A stretch of 64,000 nucleotides of DNA, taken from assembly GCF_002245215.1 (NCBI RefSeq), contig NZ_NPMR01000001.1, forward strand, positions 124,001 to 188,000, in the 5' to 3' direction. Positions within the stretch are counted from its first letter, which is position 1, and each line of letters starts with the position of its first letter. The position numbers and the translations under genes are program-made. The notes below the pieces were generated by a model that saw nothing but the letters and a program-made list of their open reading frames with translations, was not told where the DNA came from and did no database searches. Shown here piece by piece: positions 55,011 to 63,635 of the stretch. The DNA comes from Microbacterium sp. Yaish 1. Lineage in GTDB: Bacteria; Actinomycetota; Actinomycetes; Actinomycetales; Microbacteriaceae.

Positions 55011-55652
55011 TCAGGTAAGGGCCTCGCGGCGCCACAACCCGGCGCACGAGCCCAGGTCGTCGGCGTACGTGCTCAGCCGGAGGGCGCGCGCGGTGAGCGC
55101 CGACGAGCGATCGGGCTCGCTGACATCGTGGTCGTCGGCCACCGAGGTCGCTCCGGCCGACTGCACCCGGCAGAACGACGCGGCACGTTCGAGCGCGACG
55201 GCGAAGTCTCCGCGGAACACACCGCGCATGATCACGTCGATAAGCGCCACCAGCTCTTCCGGCCCGGCCGGCGTGGGAGCCCCGGCGATCACCTCGTCGG
55301 CAGAACGCAGCACGACCCGCCCGCGTTCGTAGAGCAGCGCGGCGGTTCGCGGGTCGCGGTGGATCATCAGCTGCAGCAGATACAGCCGCCAGAGCGCACC
55401 CGGCAACGACTTGGCGGGCGAGCGTGACCACAATTCGGCGACGGTGTCGATCCCGTGCTCGGCCGTGAAGCCCACGAGCCGATCGACGACGGCGTCGCTC
55501 GGGTCTTCGCGCACCCGCGACAGCAGGGCGCCCGCGGTCGCATGCGCAACGCGCGAGACCTCCGCCGGATCTTCACCGGCGAAGTGCCGGTCGAACTCGT
55601 CGGCGGGTCGCCGAACGGGCTTGTGGTAGTCCCGGGATCCGTCCGTCATCAT
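55011..55652 (-). CDS. Conserved actinobacterial protein of unknown function
   Basis: 213 residues, soluble and helical. Notable segments are RDYHKPVRRPADEFDRHFAG near the N-terminus, then ADPAEVSR-like (EDPAEVSRVAHATAGALLSR) and SLPGALWRLYLLQLMIHRDP. Similar proteins have been labelled RNA polymerase subunit beta in databases, but it has no polymerase motifs. The protein starts at ATG 55652 or the adjacent ATG 55649. No operon partner. Function unknown. Confidence 0.72.
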   Translation of the reverse strand: MMTDGSRDYHKPVRRPADEFDRHFAGEDPAEVSRVAHATAGALLSRVREDPSDAVVDRLVGFTAEHGIDTVAELWSRSPAKSLPGALWRLYLLQLMIHRDPRTAALLYERGRVVLRSADEVIAGAPTPAGPEELVALIDVIMRGVFRGDFAVALERAASFCRVQSAGATSVADDHDVSEPDRSSALTARALRLSTYADDLGSCAGLWRREALT

Positions 55653-55711
55653 TCCAGGCTAAGCGAGAGCGGCATCCCCGCGGCCCTCAGGGCACAAGCC
55701 GGGAACGACAG

Positions 55712-55740
55712 AACGGCCGACCCGTGAAGGGCCGGCCGTT
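55712..55740 (-). terminator. Terminator hairpin after rskA
   Basis: AACGGCCG-A-CCC / GGG-C-CGGCCGTT with loop GTGAA, 28 bases after the rskA stop. It also faces the gene starting at 55652. Confidence 0.7.
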
Positions 55741-55767
55741 CCGCTGCCGGATAACGGGGTCGGGCAG

Positions 55768-56601
55768 TCAGGCGCTCGTTGGGATCGCGACGATGGGGTC
55801 GGTGGTGGGCAAGCCGCTCGGCGACCCGCCGCTCTGCTCTATGGTGAGAGCGATGACGTCGTCGGGCTCCATGTCGCCCTCGAGCAGCATGGCGGCCGAG
55901 CCATCGCTCGATTCGAACGCCCCGGCCGGGATCGGGGCGCTGCCCCGGACGAACCACGCCTCGTACGACTGGTCGTCGGCGATCTCGGGCAGCCCCTCTG
56001 CGACGAGCACGACGCCGTCGACGCTCGGCGACCAGTGGACCGTGGCCTCGCCGCCGTCGCCCAACTGCGCGGTGCTCGACTGCGCGTCGCCGGAGCGCTC
56101 GATCTGCGCGAGCACACTCTCGGCGGACGGAGCACGCATGTCCTGGGTCAGCGCGCCAACGCCCCAGCCGATGCCGACGAGGAGTGCGATCGACGCCGTC
56201 AGGGCGAACAGGCTGCGCGTCCAGTTGCGACGCTGCACCAGCTGCACCTCTTCGGTCACCGGAGAGCCGACGGAGTAGCCGGATGCCGCGGCCCGCGGGT
56301 CGTCGTCGTGGAGCTCGTCCGCGGGGTCGGCGACATCGTCCCCGCCGGGCGATGGCTGCTCCGCGACCGGCTCCGCGGCCGGCGCACCGATCTGTGCCAG
56401 CAGACTGGCCCGCAGCGCCGGCGGAGGAGCCACATCGGCCACGCCCTCCGAGAGCAGGGCCGCAGCTGCGGCGTCGGCCTCGACCAGCGGCATCCACTCG
56501 GGGTGCGCGTCGAGAGCTTCGCGGTAGGCCAGCTCGTCTTCAGGCGACAGCGCTCCGAGCGCGTACCCTGCCGAGAGCTCGGCGAATGTCTGTTCGTTCA
56601 C
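55768..56601 (-). CDS. rskA: Anti-sigma-K factor RskA
   Basis: 277 residues. The N-terminal cytoplasmic anti-sigma helices (LSAGYALGALSPEDELAYREAL, about 8-29) lack the zinc CXXC of other anti-sigmas, as in RskA. An acidic linker, one membrane helix (about 133-155; LFALTASIALLVGIGWGVG) and an extracytoplasmic RskA C-terminal domain (about 165-277; YEAWFVRGSAPIPAGAFES) follow. It holds SigK until regulated proteolysis. It overlaps sigK by four bases. Confidence 0.92.
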   Translation of the reverse strand: MNEQTFAELSAGYALGALSPEDELAYREALDAHPEWMPLVEADAAAAALLSEGVADVAPPPALRASLLAQIGAPAAEPVAEQPSPGGDDVADPADELHDDDPRAAASGYSVGSPVTEEVQLVQRRNWTRSLFALTASIALLVGIGWGVGALTQDMRAPSAESVLAQIERSGDAQSSTAQLGDGGEATVHWSPSVDGVVLVAEGLPEIADDQSYEAWFVRGSAPIPAGAFESSDGSAAMLLEGDMEPDDVIALTIEQSGGSPSGLPTTDPIVAIPTSA

Positions 56602-57197
56602 GATGTCACCCCCATTGCGCTACGGAGCTTGGTCAATCCATCACGCATCCGTGTCTTGATCGTTCCGAGCGGCGCTCCTACCAGCGCTGCGATTTCGCTC
56701 TGACTGTATCCCCCGTAATAGGCGAGGGTGATGGCCTCTCGTTGCGCCTCGGGTAGAGAGCTGAGAGCCCGAGCGACGCGCCGTCCTTCGATGCGCAACT
56801 CAACCTGCTCGGCGACACCTTCGGGCTGTGACGCCATCTCGCGGTAGCCCGCACGCACGTCGCGATCGCTGCTCGCCTGCGACGACCGAACCCGGTCCAC
56901 CGCGCGACGGTGGGCGATCGTGAGAACCCACGATCTTCCTTGACCCTTCTTCGGAGCGAACGTCGAAGCGGATTGCCACACTTCGAGGAAGACCTCCTGG
57001 AGCACTTCCTCGCTCTGCGCGCGATCGACGAGCACGCGGAGGATGAGTCCGAAGACGCGCCCCGACAGGGTGTCGTACAGACGGGCGAAAGCACTGTGGT
57101 CACCGTCGGCGCAACGCTGGATCAGCTCCGCGACGTGATCCGTCGACGGCCCGTCGTCGGGCACGTCCATTCCATCTATGACCATCGCTACCAGCAT
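56598..57197 (-). CDS. sigK: ECF RNA polymerase sigma factor SigK
   Basis: 199 residues from ATG 57197; shorter starts (57182-57173 region) are possible. Region 2 contains AFARLYDTLSGRVFGLIL and VLQEVFLEVWQSAS; region 4 is LPEAQREAITLAYYGGYSQ followed by SEIAALVGAPLGTIKTRM. Paired with RskA and a divergent fasciclin lipoprotein, this matches the mycobacterial SigK-RskA-MPT70/83 regulon, where SigK drives the fasciclin genes. The 246-base divergent region upstream should carry their promoters. Confidence 0.93.
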   Translation of the reverse strand: MLVAMVIDGMDVPDDGPSTDHVAELIQRCADGDHSAFARLYDTLSGRVFGLILRVLVDRAQSEEVLQEVFLEVWQSASTFAPKKGQGRSWVLTIAHRRAVDRVRSSQASSDRDVRAGYREMASQPEGVAEQVELRIEGRRVARALSSLPEAQREAITLAYYGGYSQSEIAALVGAPLGTIKTRMRDGLTKLRSAMGVTS

Positions 57198-57443
57198 GCC
57201 GCATCCTCCGACCTGTTCCCGGATGCAGCGCCGACCTGTTATCGGTTCTCTACCTGCCGCCTGCCGCGGTGTGCACCCGCGCCGGCATCCGTGTCGCGCT
57301 TGTTCGTATAGGAGGGGTGCTTCGGATGCCTGAAAACTCGGTGTCGAACTTTCTCGAACTTTTTCCGATCCGATCTGTGGGGGCCTCCGAAGAACCCTCG
57401 ACGCCGGGGACCGACCCACGGCGGAGAACACACGGAGGCAATC

Positions 57444-58115
57444 ATGCTCAGCACCAAGAAGAAGTTCACTGCTGCCCTGGCCCTCGGCTTCGCCGGAGCG
57501 CTCGCTCTCTCGGCCTGCTCGTCGGGATCGGGTGACACCATGACCGAGGAGACCGAGGCCCCCTCGTCGACCGCCGCTCCGATGGAGACGGCTTCGCCCG
57601 ACGCTTCGATGGACCCGGCCGCCAACCTCGTCGGCCCCGGCTGCGCCGACTACGCCGCTGCCGTTCCGGACGGCTCCGGCTCGGTCGCCGGCATGGCTCA
57701 GGACCCGGTGGCCACCGCAGCCTCGAACAACCCGCTGCTCACCACCCTCGTCGCCGCCGTCAGCGGACAGCTCAACCCTGACGTCAACCTCGTCGACACA
57801 CTGAACGGTGACGAGTTCACTGTCTTCGCTCCCGTCGACGACGCTTTCGCCAAGATCGACCCCGCCACCATCGAGTCGCTGAAGACCGACTCGGCGACCC
57901 TGACGTCGATCCTCACGTACCACGTCGTGCCCGGCCAGATCGCGCCCGACGAGATCGACGGCACCCACACCACCGTCAACGGTGCCGACCTGACCGTCAC
58001 CGGCTCGGGCGACAACATCATGGTCAACGACAGCGCCGCGGTCATCTGCGGTGGCGTCACGACGGCCAACGCCACGGTCTACCTCATCGACACGGTGCTG
58101 ATGCCCCCGATGTGA
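57444..58115 (+). CDS. Fasciclin-domain lipoprotein (MPT83-like)
   Basis: 223 residues from the ATG at 57444. The signal peptide ([18 protein letters not shown]) ends in lipobox LSAC, followed by an acidic/Thr-rich linker. One fasciclin domain (about 95-223) has [14 protein letters not shown] and [11 protein letters not shown], then [14 protein letters not shown]. Fasciclin domains mediate adhesion at the cell surface. A pair of Cys (GPGCADY and VICGG) matches MPT70/83-type proteins. It is divergent from sigK and probably its target. Confidence 0.93.
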   Translation: MLSTKKKFTAALALGFAGALALSACSSGSGDTMTEETEAPSSTAAPMETASPDASMDPAANLVGPGCADYAAAVPDGSGSVAGMAQDPVATAASNNPLLTTLVAAVSGQLNPDVNLVDTLNGDEFTVFAPVDDAFAKIDPATIESLKTDSATLTSILTYHVVPGQIAPDEIDGTHTTVNGADLTVTGSGDNIMVNDSAAVICGGVTTANATVYLIDTVLMPPM

Positions 58116-58176
58116 CCCGAACAGCCGCGGTGAGGGGTTCCCGCGGCACGGCCTCGGTATCTCCGTGGCCGAGGCG

Positions 58177-58206
58177 AAGCCGCCGGTGCGAGCACACCGG
58201 CGGCTT
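58177..58206 (+). terminator. Terminator after the fasciclin gene
   Basis: A perfect 12-pair stem AAGCCGCCGGTG / CACCGGCGGCTT with loop CGAGCA, followed by TTGTC, 62 bases after the stop. Confidence 0.85.
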
Positions 58207-58288
58207 TGTCGTGCCCGGACGGATGTCGGCGGATTCGGATGTCGGTCGGTTCTGGGCCTCCCCCGCGGCTACTAAGCTGGGAGGCTCA

Positions 58289-58361
58289 GGGCCTCTAGCT
58301 CAGTCGGTAGAGCATCGGACTTTTAATCCGCGGGTCGTGGGTTCGAGCCCCACGGGGCCCA
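58289..58361 (+). tRNA. tRNA-Lys (anticodon UUU)
   Basis: A 73-base cloverleaf. Acceptor GGGCCTC pairs with GGGGCCC allowing one G-U, the anticodon loop CTTTTAA gives TTT, and the T arm is GTGGGTTCGAGCCCCAC. CCA is not encoded. Its 3' end forms the left boundary of the integrated island that follows. Confidence 0.96.
58344..58356 (+). repeat. attL-like repeat (inside tRNA-Lys)
   Basis: CGAGCCCCACGGG within the tRNA T arm; identical to 63421-63433. Confidence 0.65.
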
Positions 58362-58586
58362 CCGCACTCACCGCGCCCAAGCTGTGACCAGAAGATCTGG
58401 ATCTACGGGGTAGCACCGACTTCGGTGCGCGTGAATGTCTCGTCGAGCGCCCGGGACTCGACTAAGCCGGCGACCTCACGGTGCGATGCGGCGGCGTTCG
58501 ATCATCCCATCTTCTAGCTTCCAGACGAACGACACGAGCGTCGAAAGATGCTGCTTTACCCTTCAACGCGGAGCGCCAGGCGGGCC

Positions 58587-58931
58587 TCAGCGACCGACTT
58601 CTTTGCTCGCTCCCCGCCTCTCTGCAAGCCAGTCCCGACTGAATTGCGCCCACGCTTCCCGGCGTGCGTCGTCGAACCTTATGACGTCCTCCACCTTGAG
58701 TCTTTCCTCCGGCCTCGTCGCAACGTAGGTGGTAAGTTCCTCCTCGTCGCGATGCCATCGGGCCAGGGCCTGATCCGCGGAAACCCAGCGCGCGCGAAAG
58801 TTGAAGAATGGTTCGAGCGCCGTCACTAGGGTCACTACAGCCGATAGCGCGAATCCCCAAGCCGCGAGCCCCGACAGGTCCGCTAGGCCCAGCATGATGG
58901 TGGCCAGACCCGAGAGAAGCACGGCCGTCAA
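58587..58931 (-). CDS. SLATT/DUF4231-like membrane protein fragment (5' truncated)
   Basis: 114 residues from TTG 58931. Two membrane helices ([18 protein letters not shown] and [19 protein letters not shown]) are followed by a cytoplasmic helix pattern ([22 protein letters not shown], seen in two parts, then [10 protein letters not shown]) as in SLATT-domain proteins. The frame continues upstream without a normal start ([20 protein letters not shown]) until it meets the opposite-strand Rhs gene near 58990, so its 5' end was lost at a recombination joint. SLATT proteins are thought to form effector pores in conflict systems. Probably non-functional here. Confidence 0.6.
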   Translation of the reverse strand: MTAVLLSGLATIMLGLADLSGLAAWGFALSAVVTLVTALEPFFNFRARWVSADQALARWHRDEEELTTYVATRPEERLKVEDVIRFDDARREAWAQFSRDWLAERRGASKEVGR

Positions 58932-58951
58932 TCGGAAGACGACCGCTCCGA

Positions 58952-60619
58952 ATGCCCATCCGCGTCGCCTACCTCGAATGTAGTTGCGTAACGTTCCCGC
59001 AAGCAGGGTCCTACACCCTGCGTCTCATGAGCGACGACGGGGCCCGCGTCTGGCTCAACGACGTCCTCGTCATCGACAGGTGGGGTTCGCCGGCTGGGAC
59101 CGAAACCAACAGCGGTAGCTTCACCGTCGCGGCCGGTGAGGTCCGCCGCATCCGCGTGCAGCAGAAGTTCGAGCAAGGCTCCACGACGAATACCTCCACA
59201 TACGGCTACGACGCGGCAGGCCGACTCGTCTCAGCCCGGATCCCCGGCCACCAGCTGACCTACGAGTTCGCGTCGTCGGGGGGCTGCGGGGTGAACACGG
59301 CAGCCGGCGCGTCTGGTAACCGCACAAGGTATACGGACGTTTACACGGCTCCCGGAACCTCCACACCCGTAACCACGACAACCCAGTACTGCTACGACTG
59401 GGCTGACCGCCTCACCTCGACCAGCGTCACCGGCGCCATCACCGGATCGACGAGTGTTGTCGACGGCCTGGCGCCATCGGACATCGTCTACGACGCCCGA
59501 GGCAACACCGTGCGCCTGGCGGACATGCAGCTCCGATACGACGCGAACAACCAGCACGTGGGCACGATCTACGACGACGGGACCAACGTCAGCATCGTCC
59601 GAGACCCCCTCGGGCGCGTGGCATCTCGCACCACCACGCCGTCAGGAGGCGGTGCGGAGGCGGTGGTCAAGTATCTCTACAACGGAACGAGCGATGCCGC
59701 ATGGGCAACCGTCCCCGCCGCCGGAACGGCAACCCTCTCCCTCTCCCTACCGGGTGGTGTGACGGTAGACATCCCGTCCACCGGACCGTCCACCTGGTTG
59801 TACCCGTCACTGCAGGGCCACACCCTCACCACGGGCGACGGTACCAACTCCACCGGGCTCAGCCTCTACGACCCTTACGGTCAACCCCTTGCCGCAGGCA
59901 CATATGCGATCGGCACAGCCGCCGCAGACGACTCCGGCGTCGTGACAGGAACTTCAGGCTGGCACCAGGGCGGGCAGAAGCTCGTCGAAACCGCCGGCAC
60001 GACCATGCTCATCGAGATGGGCGCGCGCCTATATGTTCCTGCGCTCGGGCGCTTCCTGCAGGTCGATCCCGTCGAGGGCGGCGTAGACAACGACTACGTC
60101 TGGCCCACCGACCCCGTCGGAAAGAGTGACCTATCTGGCCGGGCATGGTGGGACGAGGCGTGGAAGGGCGTTCAGAGCATTGCAAAGGGAATCGCGAACT
60201 CGAACGTCGCAGACGCAGCTTTCGCTGTATGCGGCTTCATCCCCGGGCTCGTCAGCGCCGTATGCGGTGTGGCCGAGGCAGTGGTACACGTCGTCGCGGG
60301 TGATCCAGTGAGGGCTGCGACGTCCCTCGCCCTCGCCGCCGCCGGCGCTGTCGGCGTCGGCGCGCTGGCACGCGCCCTCGACAGAGGAAGTAGAGGGCTG
60401 GCCGTCGTCCGAGCGGCACAGCCCGTTCAACAGCTGACCAGGTCCCAACTAAGGCCGCATCGGCAGAACATACGCCAGACGAATCAGTGGGTTGCGAACG
60501 CGCCCTTCGCCGCCGCCTCGATCGCTGCGGGCTCTATCGTGGGGGCTATCATCGCGAAACCCAGTCCAACCAAGGCTATGAGGGGCGGAGGAGGAATGCT
60601 CAGGTGGTCGATACGGTGA
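58952..60619 (+). CDS. Rhs/YD-repeat protein tip (5' truncated)
   Basis: 555 residues. It begins in the middle of a PA14-like segment ([20 protein letters not shown], about 12-31), then YD repeats ([32 protein letters not shown]), then the Rhs core end ([22 protein letters not shown], about 351-372; [10 protein letters not shown]). The last 160 residues form a variable C-terminal domain with hydrophobic stretches ([39 protein letters not shown]), the position of a polymorphic toxin. Full Rhs proteins are several times longer and have a secretion N-terminus, so this is a displaced tip. The stop overlaps the next gene. Confidence 0.8.
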   Translation: MPIRVAYLECSCVTFPQAGSYTLRLMSDDGARVWLNDVLVIDRWGSPAGTETNSGSFTVAAGEVRRIRVQQKFEQGSTTNTSTYGYDAAGRLVSARIPGHQLTYEFASSGGCGVNTAAGASGNRTRYTDVYTAPGTSTPVTTTTQYCYDWADRLTSTSVTGAITGSTSVVDGLAPSDIVYDARGNTVRLADMQLRYDANNQHVGTIYDDGTNVSIVRDPLGRVASRTTTPSGGGAEAVVKYLYNGTSDAAWATVPAAGTATLSLSLPGGVTVDIPSTGPSTWLYPSLQGHTLTTGDGTNSTGLSLYDPYGQPLAAGTYAIGTAAADDSGVVTGTSGWHQGGQKLVETAGTTMLIEMGARLYVPALGRFLQVDPVEGGVDNDYVWPTDPVGKSDLSGRAWWDEAWKGVQSIAKGIANSNVADAAFAVCGFIPGLVSAVCGVAEAVVHVVAGDPVRAATSLALAAAGAVGVGALARALDRGSRGLAVVRAAQPVQQLTRSQLRPHRQNIRQTNQWVANAPFAAASIAAGSIVGAIIAKPSPTKAMRGGGGMLRWSIR

Positions 60620-61101
60620 CGGTCCCCAGGGCCATCGCGCATGCGACGCGCGGTGTGCGCGTAGGCGGACTGATAGTCGGACTTTTCCACTCCACCCTCG
60701 CTGCCACCACCTATTTCACGCAATCAGACAAGTTTCCAGCATGGATGTCCTGTATGTGGTTGCTTGTTGGCGCTTTCGTTGCTATACGACCATGGTGGCT
60801 ATCTATCGTGATAGTTGAGGATGGGTTTATCGTCACTTCCTGGTTTCGCCGATATCAGTTCCGGAGAGGTGAGGTGGAGAGCATCGACATGAGGAAGGTC
60901 CACAGCATGGGACTGGGGGCGATCGCAGTCGGGTACATACCATTCGTTGGATCCGTGAGAATGATAGAGATCGTTAGGAATGGCGGGAGGCAAGTCTGGC
61001 TCCCCTGTCTGCTCGGCAGGCGCAATGATGTCCTTCGGTTAGCGCGCGCACTCCGCGTGCAAGTGGGACTCTCCTCCGCCCATAGCTTGTTGAACGACTA
61101 A
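60604..61101 (+). CDS. Membrane protein with PH-like (bPH) domain; possible immunity protein
   Basis: 165 residues from GTG 60604, with GGAGGAGG about ten bases ahead. Two membrane helices (about 17-35; [19 protein letters not shown] about 47-66) precede a PH-like beta domain ([30 protein letters not shown]). It overlaps the end of the Rhs gene by 16 bases, exactly where Rhs immunity genes sit. Its base composition is more A/T-rich than the genome average, a sign of transfer. Immunity function is inferred only from position. Confidence 0.62.
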   Translation: MVDTVTVPRAIAHATRGVRVGGLIVGLFHSTLAATTYFTQSDKFPAWMSCMWLLVGAFVAIRPWWLSIVIVEDGFIVTSWFRRYQFRRGEVESIDMRKVHSMGLGAIAVGYIPFVGSVRMIEIVRNGGRQVWLPCLLGRRNDVLRLARALRVQVGLSSAHSLLND

Positions 61102-61151
61102 GAGGCCAGCTCAAGACGGCCATATCGAGGTAGTAGACCATGACGACGAAC

Positions 61152-61960
61152 CTAGTTCGCGTTCGCGAGGACAGCGGTGTCGTGCACGTCCTCACGAGAG
61201 AGAGCAGCGTTGAGGAATTCTAAGGTCTCCTGGTCAAGGTTGTCGAAGGATTGCCAGGCTCTATCGCTCAGTCCGACTGCTCTCCGCGGATTGTCCGTTA
61301 TCCCAAAGATGATATATCCGCCTCGCGCGTTTGCGAATTTGTACCGCCGCACCGCTTCAGCACGTTGCGTCTTCTTCAGCGGCTGACGACGCATCCCGAC
61401 GCCACGTTCATGGAGGAGCTCGAGCATGCTTGGTTTCGAGATGCGCAACTCGTCGCAGAGCTCCGGTGTTCCAGCGCCCGACTGATACTTCGTCACCATC
61501 TCTTCGATCTGCGCGTCGGCGAGCCGACGCCTCACCGCCCACGGCTGAGGCTCTACTTCGACAGCCCCCGGTGCAACCGCCTGACTTGACGCCGCGAGCT
61601 TCTGCAGCTCTAACAGGGGCGGCGAAAGCCTCATCGAATTGGTTAAGTCCTTCCCCACCTGGCCACCTCTGATAGCAGCATCAAACCCGCCGACTTCCGC
61701 TTTCACGTTGCCGCCGGCGCTGATCGCCAACAACCCTGCCGCGTGGCGCAGATCATGAGGTGTGACGCGCGGGAACAGATGCGGCGTACGCACGCTGGCA
61801 ACGGTCGCGGCTTCGATACGCCCCTGCGTCTCATCGCGGATCTGCGTGACCGCGCTGTTGAACCACGCGGTCGTCGACTTGGCTCGTCGGATGAAGCCGC
61901 CGAGAAGCGACTCGTTACCCGGGCGGGTGACCGCTCGGAAGGCTCCCCTTAGCGGTGAGC
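61152..61960 (-). pseudogene. Mosaic relic: tyrosine integrase end + helix-turn-helix + AlbA_2 fragment
   Basis: An open frame of 213 codons (GTG 61793 to 61152) stitched from three sources. Residues 1-35 (FPRVTPHDLRHAAGLLAIS) are the catalytic box of a tyrosine integrase. Its upstream part continues in frame without a start (GGFIRRAKSTTAWFNSAV) to about 61960. Residues about 85-150 (RRLADAQIEEMVTKYQSGAG, LCDELRISKPSMLELL) match the helix-turn-helix tail of recombinase-type proteins. Residues about 153-200 (FANARGGYIIFGITDNPRRA) match an AlbA_2/Schlafen-type domain. The integrase lacks its N-terminal domains and catalytic Tyr, so it is dead. Confidence 0.7.
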
Positions 61961-62005
61961 GTCCGGATGGGATCGTCGCCGCCGGGCGAGGCGCCCGAGG
62001 AGTAG

Positions 62006-63043
62006 CTATTCAGTCTCGACTAACGCAAAAGGTCCGAGCTCAAGACTGCTGAACATCAGGCCATCGCGAGACGCGGTGATGTCAACGTGGCCGGACGTGA
62101 CGAAAGGCAGGACAACTCGATCCTCTTGTACTTCGACATCCCCGCCGCCAGATCGAACACGCTGGAGGGCGAGCTCCACATCAACGGTCGCCAAAAAGTC
62201 GGCCCGGAGATCGCCCCGCTCCCAGTACTGTCTCACCTCTACCTCGCCCACCAATGGCTCTCCGATGTCTGTGATGAACAGCGCTGCCGGTTCACCAGGC
62301 GTACCTAGATCGCGCGGTAGAAGATCGTCTAGTCTCGATTCCCAGAGCGCCGACTGAAGGTACCCGCCGATTTCGCCCGCGCTGACGGCAATGTCAAAGC
62401 CCTCCTGAATCTGGTCATGGAAGACCCCTGGCACAGAGAACTCGGCGAGACTCTGTATCCAACGGAACCAGGGATCCTCGGCGCCGCGCTCGGCCAAGTC
62501 ATCGACAAGGTGTTGGTGGAGCTCGCCGCGTGCGTTTCCCTCCCCGCCGAAGGCGCGGCGATCGGCGCTCACGAACACGATATCCTCGTCCTCAAAGCGG
62601 CCATCGACCACTTCGAGCACAGACAGCCAATGGAGCGTGTCACGGTAGCCAGATCCGTTCTCATCGAATGGACGGCGCCGGGCGATTGCTCGTCGCGCAA
62701 CGTCGCTATGAGTAACCCGCGGGGCATCGATCATCGAGACGCCCACCGCCTCTAGTGCTGTTCGAATGCGTTTCGGATACTTGCGACCTTCCCTGAGCGC
62801 CGCCTTCCTCGCCCGCTCCAAGTGCGCCTGAACGTCGCGGGAAGCTTTTCGCCCGACTGCTTGGATCTCTACCGCCTTCGCCTCACGCAGCCGTCGGTAC
62901 GTGGCGATGGCTTCCTCGAGCGCCAGGGTCGGCAGCAGAACTTCGACCCTGCCGCCTCTCACCGCGTCTGCCAACTGCGGCCAAATGGCGCTTCGGAGCA
63001 TCGGGTCGGCGACGATCACGTTGGCGTCGAGCACGAGCAGCAC
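62006..63043 (-). CDS. PIN-domain protein (DUF4935-like)
   Basis: 345 residues from GTG 63043. The N-terminal PIN ribonuclease fold has the first acidic residue in LLVLDANVIVADP (about 2-14), a middle acidic helix (DTLHWLSVLEVVDG) and FVSADRRAF, as in the DUF4935 PIN group. The C-terminal part (about 180-345) is a domain of unknown function rich in strands (VEVQEDRVVLPFV; MFSSLELGPFALVETE). No antitoxin gene is adjacent. It is the most intact gene of the tRNA-Lys island and may be a cargo defence or toxin gene. Confidence 0.72.
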   Translation of the reverse strand: MLLVLDANVIVADPMLRSAIWPQLADAVRGGRVEVLLPTLALEEAIATYRRLREAKAVEIQAVGRKASRDVQAHLERARKAALREGRKYPKRIRTALEAVGVSMIDAPRVTHSDVARRAIARRRPFDENGSGYRDTLHWLSVLEVVDGRFEDEDIVFVSADRRAFGGEGNARGELHQHLVDDLAERGAEDPWFRWIQSLAEFSVPGVFHDQIQEGFDIAVSAGEIGGYLQSALWESRLDDLLPRDLGTPGEPAALFITDIGEPLVGEVEVRQYWERGDLRADFLATVDVELALQRVRSGGGDVEVQEDRVVLPFVTSGHVDITASRDGLMFSSLELGPFALVETE

Positions 63044-63420
63044 GTGGCCAGCATATGATCCCCCGCCCGCTGTTCCTGAGAAGGTGGCTTGATGCCGCAA
63101 ATCGTCGCCTCGCGAATGGCGTGAAGGCAGAGAGGTTCTGAGTCCTATCGAGCGATACGAGGGGCGGCGGGGGACTGCTGCAGGAGGAGGTGACCTCGTG
63201 AACTGGCTCGCATGAGGCCGCTTGTTCACCGATCACCACCCGTCTAGGGATCCCTAACGTGCGGGCTCGCAGCTCCGCGAGCCCGCTTCCCCGAAGGCGC
63301 GCCGTGGCAACATATGGCAACACTCCCACTGATTCTCGCCTCCCACGCATATTGAGCCAGCGCTCCGGGGCCTGGACGATCCTGATCGAACACGACACAG
63401 CTAGACCCATGGGCCGAGTC
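63044..63420. other. Non-coding right end of the island
   Basis: 377 bases with no supportable gene. It holds the PIN gene's promoter side, a palindrome CTAGGGATCCCTAA (about 63243-63256), a hairpin (listed separately), and the direct repeat TGGCAACATA/TGGCAACAC near 63304, which resembles integrase arm sites of att regions. Nothing else is seen. Confidence 0.5.
63261..63286. terminator. Hairpin near the right end of the island
   Basis: GCGGGCTCGC-AGCTCC-GCGAGCCCGC, a perfect 10-pair stem followed by TTCCCC. It could terminate transcripts running rightward toward the catalase gene. Confidence 0.7.
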
Positions 63421-63433
63421 CGAGCCCCACGGG
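63421..63433 (+). repeat. attR-like repeat
   Basis: CGAGCCCCACGGG, identical to the tRNA-Lys T-arm segment 5.08 kb upstream. The following bases (CCTAGCG) differ from the tRNA end, so only the 13-base core is kept. Confidence 0.6.
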
Positions 63434-63475
63434 CCTAGCGCATGATTGTCAGTCGAGCCTGCCACGACGAGATCG

Positions 63476-63541
63476 TCGTCGACTCGCCAAACTCGGCGTA
63501 TGTGGGAGGCCCGGCATCCGCCATTCGTGGCGAGTCGACGA
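63476..63541 (+). promoter_or_regulatory. Inverted repeat upstream of catalase
   Basis: TCGTCGACTCGCCA (63476) and TGGCGAGTCGACGA (63528) are exact complements 38 bases apart, ending 94 bases before the catalase ATG. They could be paired regulator sites or a leader structure. Confidence 0.5.
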
Positions 63542-63635
63542 TCGGGGCACCCCCCGCAACCCCCTTCCGACCGCATCCGCTCCCCCGTAGCCTCGGCCGC
63601 ATCCCCACGACGATGCGAACCATACGGAGGACGCG

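Larger units (their letters stand above)
58344..63433. mobile_element. Decayed integrative island at tRNA-Lys
   Basis: The 13-base sequence CGAGCCCCACGGG in the tRNA-Lys T arm (58344-58356) recurs at 63421-63433. The region between them has visibly lower GC in places (for example 60660-61130), longer gaps and truncated genes. It contains a SLATT-like fragment, an Rhs tip, a PH-like membrane protein, an integrase relic and a PIN gene. The integrase relic lies toward the right end. The first 225 bases after the tRNA hold no gene that I can support. Both ends read as att sites of a tyrosine-integrase element that can no longer excise. Confidence 0.7.
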
